Positions 31,992-41,469 of a stretch of DNA of 64,000 nucleotides are shown piece by piece (the stretch's first letter is position 1; each line of letters starts with the position of its first letter). The notes under the pieces are model-generated. The model was not told where the DNA came from. It made no database searches and worked only from the letters and a program-made list of their open reading frames with translations. The position numbers and the translations under genes are program-made. The stretch comes from Antarctobacter heliothermus (GTDB lineage Bacteria > Pseudomonadota > Alphaproteobacteria > Rhodobacterales > Rhodobacteraceae): contig NZ_CP022540.1 in the NCBI RefSeq assembly GCF_002237555.1, forward strand, positions 2,116,501 through 2,180,500, written 5' to 3'.

Positions 31992-33248
31992 TCAGACAAG
32001 GTCAGGTTCCCGCCCGACCCGGCTGGCGAGTTTGCCCACGGTCAATCCCTGCACGATGATCGAGAAGACGACGATCACATAGGTCACGGTCAGGATCAAC
32101 GGTTTCCACTCTCCATCCGGCAGTGAAAGCGCCAGCGCGACAGAGATACCGCCCTTCAGTCCTCCCCAGGTCATGATCGGCATGACGCCGGGCGCAAAGG
32201 AGCGAAAAGGCTTTAGCATCAGGATTGGCACCACCACGGCAGTCAGCCGCCCGAACAGCGCCAGTGCGATGCACAGCACGCCGGTGATCAGCATGTTTGC
32301 CTCAAGCTCGACGGCGAAAATCTCGACGCCGATGAGCATAAACAGGACGGCGTTCAGGATCTCATCCACCAGCACCCAGAACTTTTCCACATATTCGCGG
32401 GTTTCCTCGGACATGCCGTGCTTGGCGCCGATGTCGCCAATCAGCAGGCCCGCGGAAACCGCCGCGATGGGCGCGGAGAAATGTAGGAAAATCGCCAATT
32501 CGTAGCCGCCAAAGGCCAGCGCGAGGGTCAGCAGCACCTCAAGTGCGTAGTCGTCGATATGGCGCATGACGCGAAAGGTCAGCCAGCCCAAAACGATGCC
32601 CAAGACAGCACCGCCTAGTGCCTCTTGCGCGAACAGCTTGGCCGCGTCCATCGCCGGGCTGCCGTGGGCGTCGCCATGCGACAGTGCCGGAAAGGCAAGG
32701 CCGACAAGAACAAGAAACACAACATAGCCAACGCCATCATTGAACAGGCTTTCGCCCGCGACCTGCGTTTCGAGTGACTTGCGCAGATTGGCCTGTTTCA
32801 GAACACCCATGACGGCCACAGGGTCGGTGGGTGAGATCAGAGCACCAAAGACCAGCGCAATCAGGATCGGTGCGCCGGTTAGCCAGTGAAAGCCCATGCC
32901 GATGACGGCCGTCGACAGCGCCACGCCGATGGTCGCCATCAGCAGGACGGTGGGCCAGACCGCACGCAAATCCGACAGCTTGACATGTAGTGCCCCAGCA
33001 AACAGCAACAGCCCCAGCATCCCCTCCAGCAGTGCGTCAGAAAAGTCGATGCCCGTCACCACGCCGCGCAGTGTGTCGGCTATCCCCAAGGTGGGCATCG
33101 CCACATCCAGACCCAGCGCCGCCATCGAGGCCAGCAGTGCCACCACAAGGATGCCGATCGCCGAAGGCAGCCGGAAGAAGAAGTAGTTGATGGTGCCGAA
33201 AACCCCGGCAAGCACGATGAGGAGAGAGGTGATCTGCAGCAGGGTCAT
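31992..33248 (-). CDS. Sodium/proton antiporter, CPA1 family
   Basis: This 418-residue inner-membrane protein has about twelve hydrophobic segments. It carries the CPA1 transport signatures ALISPTDPVAVMGVLK and GESLFNDGVGYVVF with the ion-binding aspartates. It should exchange Na+ or K+ for H+, helping pH and salt balance. It lacks the long cytoplasmic C-terminal domain of some NhaP/NhaK proteins. The gene lies between the IS element and pnp, transcribed against pnp. The CAT at 33246-33248 gives the start. Confidence 0.92.
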   Translation of the reverse strand: MTLLQITSLLIVLAGVFGTINYFFFRLPSAIGILVVALLASMAALGLDVAMPTLGIADTLRGVVTGIDFSDALLEGMLGLLLFAGALHVKLSDLRAVWPTVLLMATIGVALSTAVIGMGFHWLTGAPILIALVFGALISPTDPVAVMGVLKQANLRKSLETQVAGESLFNDGVGYVVFLVLVGLAFPALSHGDAHGSPAMDAAKLFAQEALGGAVLGIVLGWLTFRVMRHIDDYALEVLLTLALAFGGYELAIFLHFSAPIAAVSAGLLIGDIGAKHGMSEETREYVEKFWVLVDEILNAVLFMLIGVEIFAVELEANMLITGVLCIALALFGRLTAVVVPILMLKPFRSFAPGVMPIMTWGGLKGGISVALALSLPDGEWKPLILTVTYVIVVFSIIVQGLTVGKLASRVGREPDLV

Positions 33249-33496
33249 GGGGGCGCTTCACTTGAAATAACTGTTCGGCCTGTATCACGGCGCAGGCAAT
33301 GTGGCGAAAGCTTTTGACACCAAGCAATTATTCTCCAGCAGCCGGCGAGGTGGGGCTATTGGACGGCTTCACAAAGGTTGTTGTCTGCTGTATGGGCCTC
33401 GCATCTGAGACGTGACGCACTGACCCGGCGCATGGGATGATGAAAGGGTCGGCGGCAATGGGGCCGCTAGTCAATCGGAGGACCCGGGCCAAGGGG

Positions 33497-33514
33497 CTTG
33501 GGAGTGCCTCCAAG
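33497..33514 (+). promoter_or_regulatory. Hairpin overlapping the pnp ribosome-binding site
   Basis: CTTGGGAG (33497-33504), loop TGC and CTCCAAG (33508-33514) form a short stem with one bulged G. The 3' arm abuts AGAGGA, the pnp Shine-Dalgarno. In other bacteria pnp controls its own mRNA through a leader stem; whether this hairpin serves that purpose is inference. Confidence 0.4.
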
Positions 33515-33524
33515 AGGATTTTTG

Positions 33525-35666
33525 ATGTTCAAAGAAGTGAAAAAGACGCTGCAGTGGGGCGAAGAAACGCTCACGCTGGAAACGGGCAAGGTTGCCCGCC
33601 AGGCAGACGGCACCGTCATTGCCACCCTGGGCGAAACATCCGTCATGGCCAACGTGACGTTTGCAAAGCAGCAGAAGGAAGGCCAGGATTTCTTTCCCCT
33701 GACCGTCCACTATCAGGAAAAATACTATGCGGCCGGCAAGGTGCCCGGCGGTTTCTTCAAGCGTGAGGCACGGCCCACCGAGAAAGAAACGCTGACAGCG
33801 CGCCTGATCGACCGTCCGATCCGCCCGCTGTTTGTGCCCGGCTTCAAGAACGAAGTCCTGGTCATGTGCACCGTGCTGAGCCACGACCTTGTCAACGACC
33901 CCGACATCGTCGCCATGATCGCCGCCTCTGCCGCGCTAACCATTTCCGGCGCTCCGTTCCGTGGCCCGATCGCGGGCGCGCGCGTTGGTTTCGAGGACGG
34001 TGAATACGTCCTGAACCCGACAGTCGACGACATGCACCAGCTGCGCAACAACCCCGAGCAGCGGCTCGATCTGGTTGTCGCGGGCACCAAGGACGCGGTC
34101 ATGATGGTCGAATCCGAGGCCTATGAGCTGACCGAGGATGAGATGCTGGGCGCGGTCATGTTCGCACATGAAAGCATCCAGCCGGTGATCGACACGATCA
34201 TCGAACTGGCTGAGGAAGCCGCGAAAGAGCCGTTTGATTTTCAGGCCCCCGATTACTCGGCGCTGTTCGAAGTCGTCAAAGGTCTTGGCGAAGAGAAGAT
34301 GCGCGCCGCTTATGCGATTTCGGACAAGCAGGAACGCGTTGCTGCCGTGTCCGCGCTGAAGGATGAGATCAAGGCTGGTCTGAACGAAGAGCAGCTTGCA
34401 GATGCCAACCTTGGCCCGGCGATGAAAAAGCTGGAGTCGATGGTTCTGCGCGGTGACGTGGTCAAGAACGGTCGCCGTATTGACGGCCGTGCGCTAGACC
34501 AAATCCGTCCGATCGTGTCGGAAACCGGCCTGTTGCCGCGGACCCACGGGTCGGCGCTGTTCACCCGCGGTGAAACTCAGGCGCTGGCCGTTACTACGCT
34601 GGGCACCGGCGACGATGAGCAGTTCATCGACGCCCTGCACGGCAACTTCAAATCCAACTTCCTGCTGCACTACAACTTCCCCCCCTATTCGGTTGGCGAA
34701 GTTGGCCGTGTGAGCGGCCCGGGCCGTCGTGAGATCGGTCATGGCAAGCTGGCGTGGCGTGCCTTGCAGGCGGTTCTGCCGGCGGCGACGGATTTCCCCT
34801 ATACCATCCGCATCGTGTCCGAGATCACCGAATCCAACGGCTCCAGCTCGATGGCGTCGGTTTGCGGTGGCTCCTTGTCGATGATGGACGCAGGTGTTCC
34901 GCTCAAGGCGCCGGTGGCCGGTGTGGCCATGGGTCTGGTGCTGGAAGATGATGGTTCTTATGGCATCCTGTCCGACATCCTGGGTGATGAGGATCACCTT
35001 GGCGACATGGACTTCAAGGTGGCCGGGACGGAAAACGGCATCACCTCGTTGCAGATGGACATCAAGGTTGCGGGCATCACGCCTGAGATCATGAAAGCCG
35101 CGCTGGCACAGGCCAAGACGGGCCGTCTGCACATTCTCGAAGAGATGTCCAAGGCGATCACAACGGCGGGTGAGTTCAGCGTTCACGCGCCGCGGATCGA
35201 GACCATGCAGATCCCGACCGACAAGATCCGTGAAGTGATCGGTTCGGGCGGCAAGGTGATCCGCGAGATCGTCGAAGTGTCGGGCGCAAAGGTCGACATC
35301 AACGACGAAGGCATCATCAAGATCGCTTCGCCGGACGGCGAGTCCATCAAAAAGGCCTATGACATGATCTATTCGATCGTGGCAGAGCCGGAAGAGGGCA
35401 AGGTCTACAAAGGCACGGTCGTCAAGATCGTCGACTTTGGCGCCTTTGTGAACTTCTTTGGCAAGCGTGACGGTCTGGTGCATGTCAGCCAGATCGAGAA
35501 CAAGCGCCTGAACCATCCTTCGGACGTGCTGAAGGAAGGCCAAGAGGTCTACGTCAAGCTGCTGGGCTTTGACGATCGTGGCAAGGTGCGTCTGGCGATG
35601 AAGATGGTCGATCAGACAACCGGCGAAGAAGTCTCCAACGACGCGAAAGAAGACGCCGAGGGCTGA
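33525..35666 (+). CDS. pnp: Polynucleotide phosphorylase
   Basis: This 713-residue phosphorolytic 3'-5' exoribonuclease is a core part of RNA decay. It has two RNase PH-like domains (first about 1-210, second about 310-545), a KH domain ([19 protein letters not shown]) and a C-terminal S1 domain ([21 protein letters not shown]). The length matches the family (about 700). The ATG at 33525 with AGAGGA upstream begins the expected MFKEVKK; a start at 33498 would add nine residues. It is separated from rpsO by about 2.7 kb, unlike the usual adjacency. Confidence 0.98.
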   Translation: MFKEVKKTLQWGEETLTLETGKVARQADGTVIATLGETSVMANVTFAKQQKEGQDFFPLTVHYQEKYYAAGKVPGGFFKREARPTEKETLTARLIDRPIRPLFVPGFKNEVLVMCTVLSHDLVNDPDIVAMIAASAALTISGAPFRGPIAGARVGFEDGEYVLNPTVDDMHQLRNNPEQRLDLVVAGTKDAVMMVESEAYELTEDEMLGAVMFAHESIQPVIDTIIELAEEAAKEPFDFQAPDYSALFEVVKGLGEEKMRAAYAISDKQERVAAVSALKDEIKAGLNEEQLADANLGPAMKKLESMVLRGDVVKNGRRIDGRALDQIRPIVSETGLLPRTHGSALFTRGETQALAVTTLGTGDDEQFIDALHGNFKSNFLLHYNFPPYSVGEVGRVSGPGRREIGHGKLAWRALQAVLPAATDFPYTIRIVSEITESNGSSSMASVCGGSLSMMDAGVPLKAPVAGVAMGLVLEDDGSYGILSDILGDEDHLGDMDFKVAGTENGITSLQMDIKVAGITPEIMKAALAQAKTGRLHILEEMSKAITTAGEFSVHAPRIETMQIPTDKIREVIGSGGKVIREIVEVSGAKVDINDEGIIKIASPDGESIKKAYDMIYSIVAEPEEGKVYKGTVVKIVDFGAFVNFFGKRDGLVHVSQIENKRLNHPSDVLKEGQEVYVKLLGFDDRGKVRLAMKMVDQTTGEEVSNDAKEDAEG

Positions 35667-35697
35667 TCCGCCCCCAGGTCTTCCTGACAAATAGAAA

Positions 35698-35726
35698 GCC
35701 CCGGACCGAAAGTCCGGGGCTTTTTT
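35698..35726 (+). terminator. Intrinsic terminator of pnp
   Basis: GCCCCGGAC (35698-35706), loop CGAAA and GTCCGGGGC (35712-35720), followed by six T residues. It is a strong canonical terminator 31 bases after the pnp stop. Confidence 0.93.
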
Positions 35727-35741
35727 CGTCTGATCGGGGGA

Positions 35742-35954
35742 TTACAGGTCGTCGTTCGCGCCGCGAACCACAGAGCGGGTGCCCTTGACCGCCAGCTTTG
35801 TTGCTCCGGCGGTGGCCTTTACAGCGGTCTTGCCGACAAAAAGCGAGGCATCGACCGTGTTGTCGAAAGCGCGTTCAGCGGAACAGCCCCCCAGCAGGGA
35901 CAGGCTCAGGGCGGCGGCAGTTGCGGTCAGACCGTGCGAGATCATCAGTTTCAT
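35742..35954 (-). CDS. Small lipoprotein of unknown function
   Basis: This 70-residue protein has a lipoprotein signal: a hydrophobic stretch ending LSLLGGC, with Cys24 as the lipidation site. The short mature part is rich in Ala, Thr, Lys and Val (KTAVKATAGATKLAVKGT). It is likely anchored to the inner leaflet of the outer membrane. I do not recognise a function. The coding sequence converges on pnp. AGGAG lies close upstream of the ATG (AAAAGGAGCGACCATG). Confidence 0.8.
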   Translation of the reverse strand: MKLMISHGLTATAAALSLSLLGGCSAERAFDNTVDASLFVGKTAVKATAGATKLAVKGTRSVVRGANDDL

Positions 35955-36394
35955 GGTCGCTCCTTTTCTGTGGGCGGCTCAGGGTCAGTTGGCCGGGCCT
36001 CGTGTCGGGGGGGATTGTCCCGTCAAGGCAGTCCGGCCCGGCCTCCTCCCTGTGCGGATTGGAATACAAGTTTTTATAAAACAAGGAAAACGAATAAGAA
36101 TTATGGTTTAGATGAAATTTTCTGATGTTAAGATCGGGTGGAGACCAAAGCCGCGGGTTCCCTTTTGGGGAGGCGCAGGGGTCTTGGCCCCGCAGGGTTT
36201 CGCGCTTTCGCCATTTCAAGCAGCAGCCGGATCGGCGCGGGCGGTCCGGGTCCACGGCGGCCGCACCATCCCATGTCCGGACGGATCGGTGAGCGTTGTG
36301 AGGGGCAACGGCCTGTCCGGCAAACGGTGTGCCTTGCTAGCGCCGCACGGGCGCAGGTCTTGCATATGGCGTCCCGGGGTCCTAGGGCGGGGAC
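35955..36394. other. 440-base intergenic region without a convincing gene
   Basis: The part next to the lipoprotein gene should hold its promoter. An AT-rich tract at about 36055-36130 stands out from the GC-rich surroundings and may carry promoters in either direction. The rest is GC-rich; open frames exist but show no family resemblance or good ribosome site. No structured RNA was recognised. Confidence 0.5.
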
Positions 36395-36748
36395 ATGCAG
36401 GTCCTGGAGAATATTATAAGCGACCGGGGGTCACGCTATGCGGTGTCTGGCGGCCCTTGCCACACGCCCGAAGAGGCGGCGCTTTTCCTGAAAGAACTGA
36501 AGCGGCGCAAAAAATTTGCCAAAGCCACGCACAACACATGGGCCTGCCTGACGACAGACGGGCCGTTGAAAAACGACGACGGTGAAAGTGGCGCGGGCAT
36601 GGTGATCCTGCGAATGTTGGAACGCGAGGATCTGCGCGACACCATTGTCGTGGTGACGCGATGGTACGGTGGCAAACATCTGGGAGGCGACCGCTTTCGC
36701 CATGTGCAGGAGGCGGTCCGCCAGTTCATCGAGGCGCGAGGAGCCTGA
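36395..36748 (+). CDS. IMPACT/YigZ-family (UPF0029) protein, N-terminal domain only
   Basis: This 117-residue protein shows the UPF0029 core: HNTWACLT, DGPLKNDDGESGAGMVIL and TIVVVTRWYGGKHLGGDRF. Full YigZ proteins are about 200 residues with a second domain; this one has only the IMPACT N-terminal domain. The role is unclear; eukaryotic IMPACT proteins modulate translation control. It stands alone, convergent with ohr, with a 440-base gap upstream. Confidence 0.87.
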   Translation: MQVLENIISDRGSRYAVSGGPCHTPEEAALFLKELKRRKKFAKATHNTWACLTTDGPLKNDDGESGAGMVILRMLEREDLRDTIVVVTRWYGGKHLGGDRFRHVQEAVRQFIEARGA

Positions 36749-36766
36749 GCCCCCCGCGCCACGCCA

Positions 36767-37195
36767 TCACAGCAGTTCGGTTTCGACCGAGATGTTGCCT
36801 TGTGTTGCGTTCGAATAGGGGCAAATGAAATGGCCGCGCTCGACGATCTTTTCTGCCACATCACGGTCAACGCCGGGCAGCGCGACAATCAGTTTGACCT
36901 TGAGGCCAAAGCCGCCGTCATCGCGCGGGCCAATGCCCACATTGGCGGTAACGCGAGCGTCGTCTGGGACATCACCTAGGTTCTCGTTTTGCGCGGCAAA
37001 GCGCATCGCGCCGAGGTAGCAGGCGGCATAGCCGGTGGCGAACAGCTCTTCGGGGTTATGGCCTTTGCCAGAACCACCCAGTTCGGTGGGGCTGGTCATG
37101 GTCACGGTCAGCATCCCCGAGGCAAGGCCGGCGGTGCCGTTGCGGCCACCGCCGGTGGCCCAGGCTTCGGTCCAGTATTTTGCATCCACGCTCAT
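36767..37195 (-). CDS. ohr: Organic hydroperoxide resistance protein Ohr
   Basis: This 142-residue OsmC/Ohr-family thiol peroxidase reduces organic and fatty-acid hydroperoxides. The reactive cysteines are Cys59 (GYAACYLGAM) and Cys125 (HFICPYSNAT), both in the expected contexts. The length is typical (about 140). The ATG at 37195 has AAGGAG upstream. It diverges from ohrR across a 104-base region full of palindromes, the classical arrangement for peroxide-inducible control. Confidence 0.95.
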   Translation of the reverse strand: MSVDAKYWTEAWATGGGRNGTAGLASGMLTVTMTSPTELGGSGKGHNPEELFATGYAACYLGAMRFAAQNENLGDVPDDARVTANVGIGPRDDGGFGLKVKLIVALPGVDRDVAEKIVERGHFICPYSNATQGNISVETELL

Positions 37196-37227
37196 GAAAT
37201 GCTCCTTTCGTGTGAGATTGTATCCTT

Positions 37228-37280
37228 CACGATATAAGTGGTCCCGCCCAAGCGTTGTCAACGCTTGCGATTATATCGTG
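37228..37280. promoter_or_regulatory. ohr-ohrR divergent operator region
   Basis: The inverted arms CACGATAT (37228-37235) and ATATCGTG (37273-37280) flank a perfect palindrome CAAGCGTTG-T-CAACGCTTG (37249-37267). The region lies between the divergent ohr and ohrR starts and is a likely binding site of OhrR controlling both promoters. Confidence 0.7.
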
Positions 37281-37299
37281 CGCGATTTATTCATTTCAT

Positions 37300-37794
37300 A
37301 TGACAAATACTCTTTCTCCCTCGGACATGCTGTGTTTTGCGCTGTACTCAGCCGGACATGCGATGCAACAGGCCTACAAGCCGCTGCTTGATCCGCTGGG
37401 GCTGACCTATCCGCAGTATCTGGTGCTGGCGGCACTGTGGGCCGAGGATGATCAAACGCTGGGTGCTCTGGCGACGCAAATGCAACTGGCGTCCAACACG
37501 CTGACGCCCTTGGTCAAACGGCTGGAGGCGAAGGGCATGCTGACCCGGCGCCGGGACCCGGCGGATGAGCGGCAGGTGAGGATCGCGTTGACAAAGACAG
37601 GGCGGGCACTGCAGGCGCATAGCGTTGAAGTGTCACGCTGCTTTCTGGACCGGACCGGGTTGTCGATGGAACAGGCAATCAGATTGCGTGACGATGTGTT
37701 GGGCCTGCGCGATACCCTGCGAGAGGCCAGCGATAAGGACAGCGCGGCAGGCGACGCTTACATTAGCGGCGGACAAAAAAAGGCCGGGCACTAG
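37300..37794 (+). CDS. ohrR: OhrR, MarR-family peroxide-sensing repressor
   Basis: This 164-residue MarR-type winged-helix repressor has the OhrR sensing cysteine Cys12 in MLCFALYSAGHAMQQAYKP. The DNA-binding wing lies near RRRDPADERQVRIALT. Oxidation of this cysteine by organic peroxides releases ohr in characterised members. I chose the ATG at 37300 because it places Cys12 at its usual position; the frame also has a start at 37255, inside the operator. Its 3' end overlaps a terminator hairpin. Confidence 0.93.
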   Translation: MTNTLSPSDMLCFALYSAGHAMQQAYKPLLDPLGLTYPQYLVLAALWAEDDQTLGALATQMQLASNTLTPLVKRLEAKGMLTRRRDPADERQVRIALTKTGRALQAHSVEVSRCFLDRTGLSMEQAIRLRDDVLGLRDTLREASDKDSAAGDAYISGGQKKAGH

Positions 37795-37802
37795 GCCCGG
37801 CC
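37782..37802. terminator. Hairpin terminator at the end of ohrR
   Basis: GGCCGGG (37782-37788), loop CACTAGG and CCCGGCC (37796-37802), preceded by a seven-A run. Read leftwards this A-run becomes a U-run, so it suits transcripts coming from the convergent response-regulator gene. It overlaps the last ohrR codons. Confidence 0.65.
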
Positions 37803-37970
37803 AAGTCCAACAGGGAGGTGCATGTGAAAACCCGCACATGCAACGGGAACTGATGGGTTCGATCTAAAGATGACCAAAGCCTATGATTTTGACCCACGTC
37901 AAAACCGGACACAGCCTACATTACTCCGGGAACTTTGATCGACACAATTCGACCTAAGCACACCCTACCT

Positions 37971-38657
37971 TCAGCTCACCAATCGATAGCCGCCAGATTC
38001 GGTGACCAGCAGGCGGGCGTTCGAGGGATCCGGCTCTATCTTCTGGCGCAAGCGGTAGATGTGGGTTTCCAGCGTGTGCGTTGTTACCCCGGCGTTGTAG
38101 CCCCAGACTTCATGCAGCAGGGTATCGCGCGGCACCACGCCTTCGGTCGATCGGTAGAGGAATTTGAGGATATTGGTTTCCTTCTCCGTCAGGCGAATTT
38201 TACGATCTTCTTCGGTAACCAGCATCTTCATCGCCGGTTTGAAGGTGTACGGGCCGACGGTGAATACCGCATCCTCGGACTGTTCGTGCTGGCGCAGTTG
38301 GGCGCGGATGCGGGCCAGAAGGACGGGAAACTTGAAGGGTTTGGTGACATAATCGTTGGCCCCCGCGTCCAGACCCAGAATGGTGTCGGAATCGCTGTCG
38401 TGGCCGGTCAGCATCAGGATCGGCGATTTGACCCCCTGCTTGCGCATCAGGCGGCACAGTTCTCGCCCGTCGGTGTCAGGCAGGCCGACGTCCAGAATGA
38501 TCAGATCGTAGATCTGTTCCTTGACGCGCGACATGGCGGTGGCGCCGCTGTCAGCCTCGAAAACTTCAAAGTCTTCGGTCATGATCAACTGCTCGGCCAG
38601 TGCCTCGCGCAGGTCTTCTTCGTCATCGACCAGCAGGATGTTTCGCAGTTGCGCCAT
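37971..38657 (-). CDS. OmpR-family response regulator
   Basis: This 228-residue regulator has a receiver domain (phosphoacceptor Asp56 in IILDVGLPDTDG, conserved Lys in YVTKPFKFPVL) and a C-terminal winged-helix DNA-binding domain (LLHEVWGYNAGVTTHTLETH). No histidine kinase gene adjoins it, so the partner is unknown. The ATG at 38657 gives MAQLRNILLVDDE; an in-frame start at 38690 is longer but less likely. It diverges from ribA by 147 bases. Confidence 0.92.
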   Translation of the reverse strand: MAQLRNILLVDDEEDLREALAEQLIMTEDFEVFEADSGATAMSRVKEQIYDLIILDVGLPDTDGRELCRLMRKQGVKSPILMLTGHDSDSDTILGLDAGANDYVTKPFKFPVLLARIRAQLRQHEQSEDAVFTVGPYTFKPAMKMLVTEEDRKIRLTEKETNILKFLYRSTEGVVPRDTLLHEVWGYNAGVTTHTLETHIYRLRQKIEPDPSNARLLVTESGGYRLVS

Positions 38658-38804
38658 GGGCTCGGGTCTCCGTGTTGCGTTTCCTGCCATTTGTGACCAG
38701 AGTGCGCCTCCGGCAACCTTTGCTGCAAGCGGTTCACGGCCTCGTGTGCGTGAGGGCGAAATGTTACAGAATGTCGGGAAGTTGGCCAGCCGAAGGAGGC
38801 ACAG

Positions 38805-39887
38805 GTGGGACTGAGGCCTGACCTGAATGAAACACTTGCCCGGGCGCGGGCGGATCTGCGGATGGGCGTACCTGTCGGGCTGACGGGTGGCGGTCAGACG
38901 GTGCTGGTTGCCTCTGCCGAGACACTGTCAGAGGCGCGGCTGTATGAGTTGCGCGCGCTGGGACCGCTGGATCTGGCGCTGACCGGGCGCAGGGCGGCGA
39001 CACTCAAGGCGCGCGCCTATAACGATGGCGTCGCGCGCGTGGTGGTTCCCGAAGAGGCACAGTTGTCTTGGGTTCAGGATCTGGCAGACCCGGCGGACGA
39101 TCTGGCGAACCCCATGAAGGGGCCACTGCAGACGCGGCGCGGTGGATCGGCCGTGCTGCACCGACTGGCGCTACAACTGTGCAAAGGCGCGCGCCTGTTG
39201 CCTGCTGCATTGGTGGTTGGGGTTTCGGCGGATAAGGTGACGACGGAGGGGCTGTTGTTGATCAATGCGGCAGAGGCCGCGCCGCTGCTCGACGCGTTGC
39301 CTGAGCTAGATCACGTCGTGTCTGCCCGTGTGCCGCTGCGTGCGGCAGAGAATGCGCGGCTGCACATCTACCGACCCAAGGACGGATCCGAGGAGCATTA
39401 CGCCATAGAGATTGGTCGCCCCGACCGGGCCAGGCCGGTGCTGGCGCGACTGCATTCGGCCTGTTTTACCGGCGACCTGCTGGGGTCGCTGAAATGCGAC
39501 TGCGGTCCGCAATTGAATGCGGCACTGGCACAGATGGGGCAGGAGGGGGCGGGCGTGCTGCTGTACCTGCAACAGGAAGGGCGCGGGATCGGTCTGGCCA
39601 ACAAGATGCGCGCCTATGCCTTGCAGGATCAGGGGTTCGACACGGTCGAGGCCAATCACCGGCTGGGGTTTGAGGACGACGAAAGAGACTTTCGTTTGGG
39701 TGCGCAGATTCTTGAACAATTGGGGTTTTCCTCTGTCCGTTTGATGACGAACAACCCCGCCAAAATGCAAATGATGGAGAGCTGCGGCATCGCCGTGGCA
39801 GACCGCGTGCCTCTGAAGGTGGGTGAGACGCCGTTCAACAGCCGCTACCTTGCGGTAAAGGCCGCGAAATCCGGGCATCTGCTATGA
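38805..39887 (+). CDS. ribA: GTP cyclohydrolase II with degenerate N-terminal RibB-like domain
   Basis: This 360-residue protein performs the first step of riboflavin synthesis: GTP to diaminohydroxyribosylaminopyrimidinone phosphate. The C-terminal half (about 165-355) carries zinc ligands Cys220, Cys231 and Cys233 (ACFTGDLLGSLKCDCG) and the catalytic stretch LQQEGRGIGLANK. The N-terminal 160 residues look like a decayed dihydroxybutanone-phosphate synthase domain (GVPVGLTGGGQTVLVASAET, then LDLALTG) lacking the acidic metal-binding residues. It starts with GTG, supported by GAAGGAGG. Confidence 0.93.
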   Translation: MGLRPDLNETLARARADLRMGVPVGLTGGGQTVLVASAETLSEARLYELRALGPLDLALTGRRAATLKARAYNDGVARVVVPEEAQLSWVQDLADPADDLANPMKGPLQTRRGGSAVLHRLALQLCKGARLLPAALVVGVSADKVTTEGLLLINAAEAAPLLDALPELDHVVSARVPLRAAENARLHIYRPKDGSEEHYAIEIGRPDRARPVLARLHSACFTGDLLGSLKCDCGPQLNAALAQMGQEGAGVLLYLQQEGRGIGLANKMRAYALQDQGFDTVEANHRLGFEDDERDFRLGAQILEQLGFSSVRLMTNNPAKMQMMESCGIAVADRVPLKVGETPFNSRYLAVKAAKSGHLL

Positions 39888-39950
39888 TGGCGGCGGGGGC
39901 TTGTTCCCTTGCGATCCGTGCATAGCTTTGCGGTCAAAGGAGCCTTCCCC

Positions 39951-40952
39951 ATGCACTATTCCCTGCTCGACCTGTCGCCCGTCCCCGAAGGCTTCGCTAT
40001 CGCTGACGCCCTGCGCAATACCGGCGACCTTGCTCGCCACGCCGAGGACTGGGGCTATCATCGCTATTGGATGGCCGAACATCACAACATGCCGGGCATT
40101 GCCTCGGCGGCGACGGCGGTTCTGATTGGTCATGTGGCCGGTCTGACCTCTCGGATGCGAGTCGGGGCAGGGGGCATCATGCTGCCCAATCACGCTCCGC
40201 TAGCGGTGGCGGAGGCGTTTGGCACGCTTGCTACGCTATATCCTGACAGGATTGACCTTGGACTAGGCCGCGCGCCCGGCGGTGATCATGCGGTCATGCG
40301 CGCGCTTGGGGTCCATCCTGAACGGTCAGAGCAGTTTCACAATGAGGTTGCGGAACTGCGCGATTTGCTGGGTTCGCCACAAGAGGTCCGCCCTGTACGG
40401 GCGTTGCCGGGGGAAGGAACGCAAGTGCCTTTGTGGATACTTGGGTCATCGCTGCACGGGGCGCAGGTGGCGGCGATGCTGGGCCTGCCGTATGCCTTTG
40501 CCTCTCATTTTGCGCCCGCCATGTTGGAACAGGCGTTGGAGGTTTACCGCCGGTATTTCAAGCCCTCGGAGTCACTGGACAAACCGCATGCGATGATGGC
40601 GGTCAACGTCTTTGCGGCAGACACCGAGGCCGAGGCGCGGCGATTGCGGACCACCATGCAGCAGGCTTTTTACCGGCTGCGCACGGGGCAACCGGGCAAG
40701 TTGCCCGCACCTGTCGATGATCTGGCGACGGTGGTGCCCGCCAGTGCGATGCCTGCGTTGGATGAGGCACTGCGGATCAGCGCGGTGGGCGATCCTGGGC
40801 AGGTCGAGGGCCAGATGCGCGCCCTGATTGCGCGTCATCAACCCGATGAGGTGATCCTCACTGGCCAAATCCACGACCATACGGCGCGGCTGCGGTCGTT
40901 TGAGATTGCAGCAGAGGTTATGGGCCGGGTCTCTCGGGCAGAGGCGGCCTGA
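39951..40952 (+). CDS. LLM-class (luciferase-like) flavin-dependent oxidoreductase
   Basis: This 333-residue TIM-barrel flavin enzyme belongs to the bacterial-luciferase-like superfamily, subgroup near YhbW/MsnO8-type proteins. Visible are [32 protein letters not shown] and [11 protein letters not shown]. These use reduced FMN to oxidise diverse substrates; the substrate is unknown. AAAGGAG lies upstream of the ATG at 39951. It is followed 4 bases later by the L,D-transpeptidase-like gene. Confidence 0.9.
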   Translation: MHYSLLDLSPVPEGFAIADALRNTGDLARHAEDWGYHRYWMAEHHNMPGIASAATAVLIGHVAGLTSRMRVGAGGIMLPNHAPLAVAEAFGTLATLYPDRIDLGLGRAPGGDHAVMRALGVHPERSEQFHNEVAELRDLLGSPQEVRPVRALPGEGTQVPLWILGSSLHGAQVAAMLGLPYAFASHFAPAMLEQALEVYRRYFKPSESLDKPHAMMAVNVFAADTEAEARRLRTTMQQAFYRLRTGQPGKLPAPVDDLATVVPASAMPALDEALRISAVGDPGQVEGQMRALIARHQPDEVILTGQIHDHTARLRSFEIAAEVMGRVSRAEAA

Positions 40953-40956
40953 CCGG

Positions 40957-41469
40957 GTGCTGACGGTCAACGACATGGTTCTGACCCGGATGGGCCTGCG
41001 GTTTGCGGGTCGGTGCTGGCCCTGCGTGATCGGAAAAGGCGATGTCACCGTCGACAAGCGCGAAGGCGACGGGGCGACGCCTGCGGGCGTGCACCGAATT
41101 GTCGGCATGCTTTACCGGCCAGACCGGATCGCACGACCCACCGATTGGGCTGTTCCGATCGGTCCATCGGATCTGTGGTCGGATGATGCGACGCACGAAG
41201 ATTACAACCTTTTGGTGCGTGCGCCTTATGCGTGGAGCCATGAGAGACTGCGGCGCGGAGACCGGCTATATGATCTGGTGATCCTCACGGATTGGAACTG
41301 GCCCCGGGCCGAACGGGGGAGGGGATCTGCCATTTTCCTGCATCGTTGGCGACGACCGGGATTCCCGACTGAGGGTTGCGTGGCCTTTCGGTCGAACCAT
41401 CTGAACCAGATCGCGACCCGGATCACCCTTGGCACCCGGCTGATCGTACCCGAGGCGTTGGGAAAGTAG
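40957..41469 (+). CDS. L,D-transpeptidase-like (YkuD family) protein
   Basis: This 170-residue protein shows KREGDGATPAGVHRI and a C-terminal FLHRWRRPGFPTEGCVAFR with the YkuD catalytic histidine and cysteine. The family cross-links peptidoglycan, but this short cytoplasmic-looking subgroup without a signal peptide is uncharacterised. I chose the GTG at 40957, just after the preceding stop, since relatives begin with a similar short lead; an ATG at 40975 is the alternative. Confidence 0.82.
   Translation: MLTVNDMVLTRMGLRFAGRCWPCVIGKGDVTVDKREGDGATPAGVHRIVGMLYRPDRIARPTDWAVPIGPSDLWSDDATHEDYNLLVRAPYAWSHERLRRGDRLYDLVILTDWNWPRAERGRGSAIFLHRWRRPGFPTEGCVAFRSNHLNQIATRITLGTRLIVPEALGK

Noticed and set aside
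36112..36585. Open frame of 157 codons overlapping the IMPACT gene
   Set aside because: No homology is apparent and it overlaps the well-supported IMPACT coding sequence in another frame.
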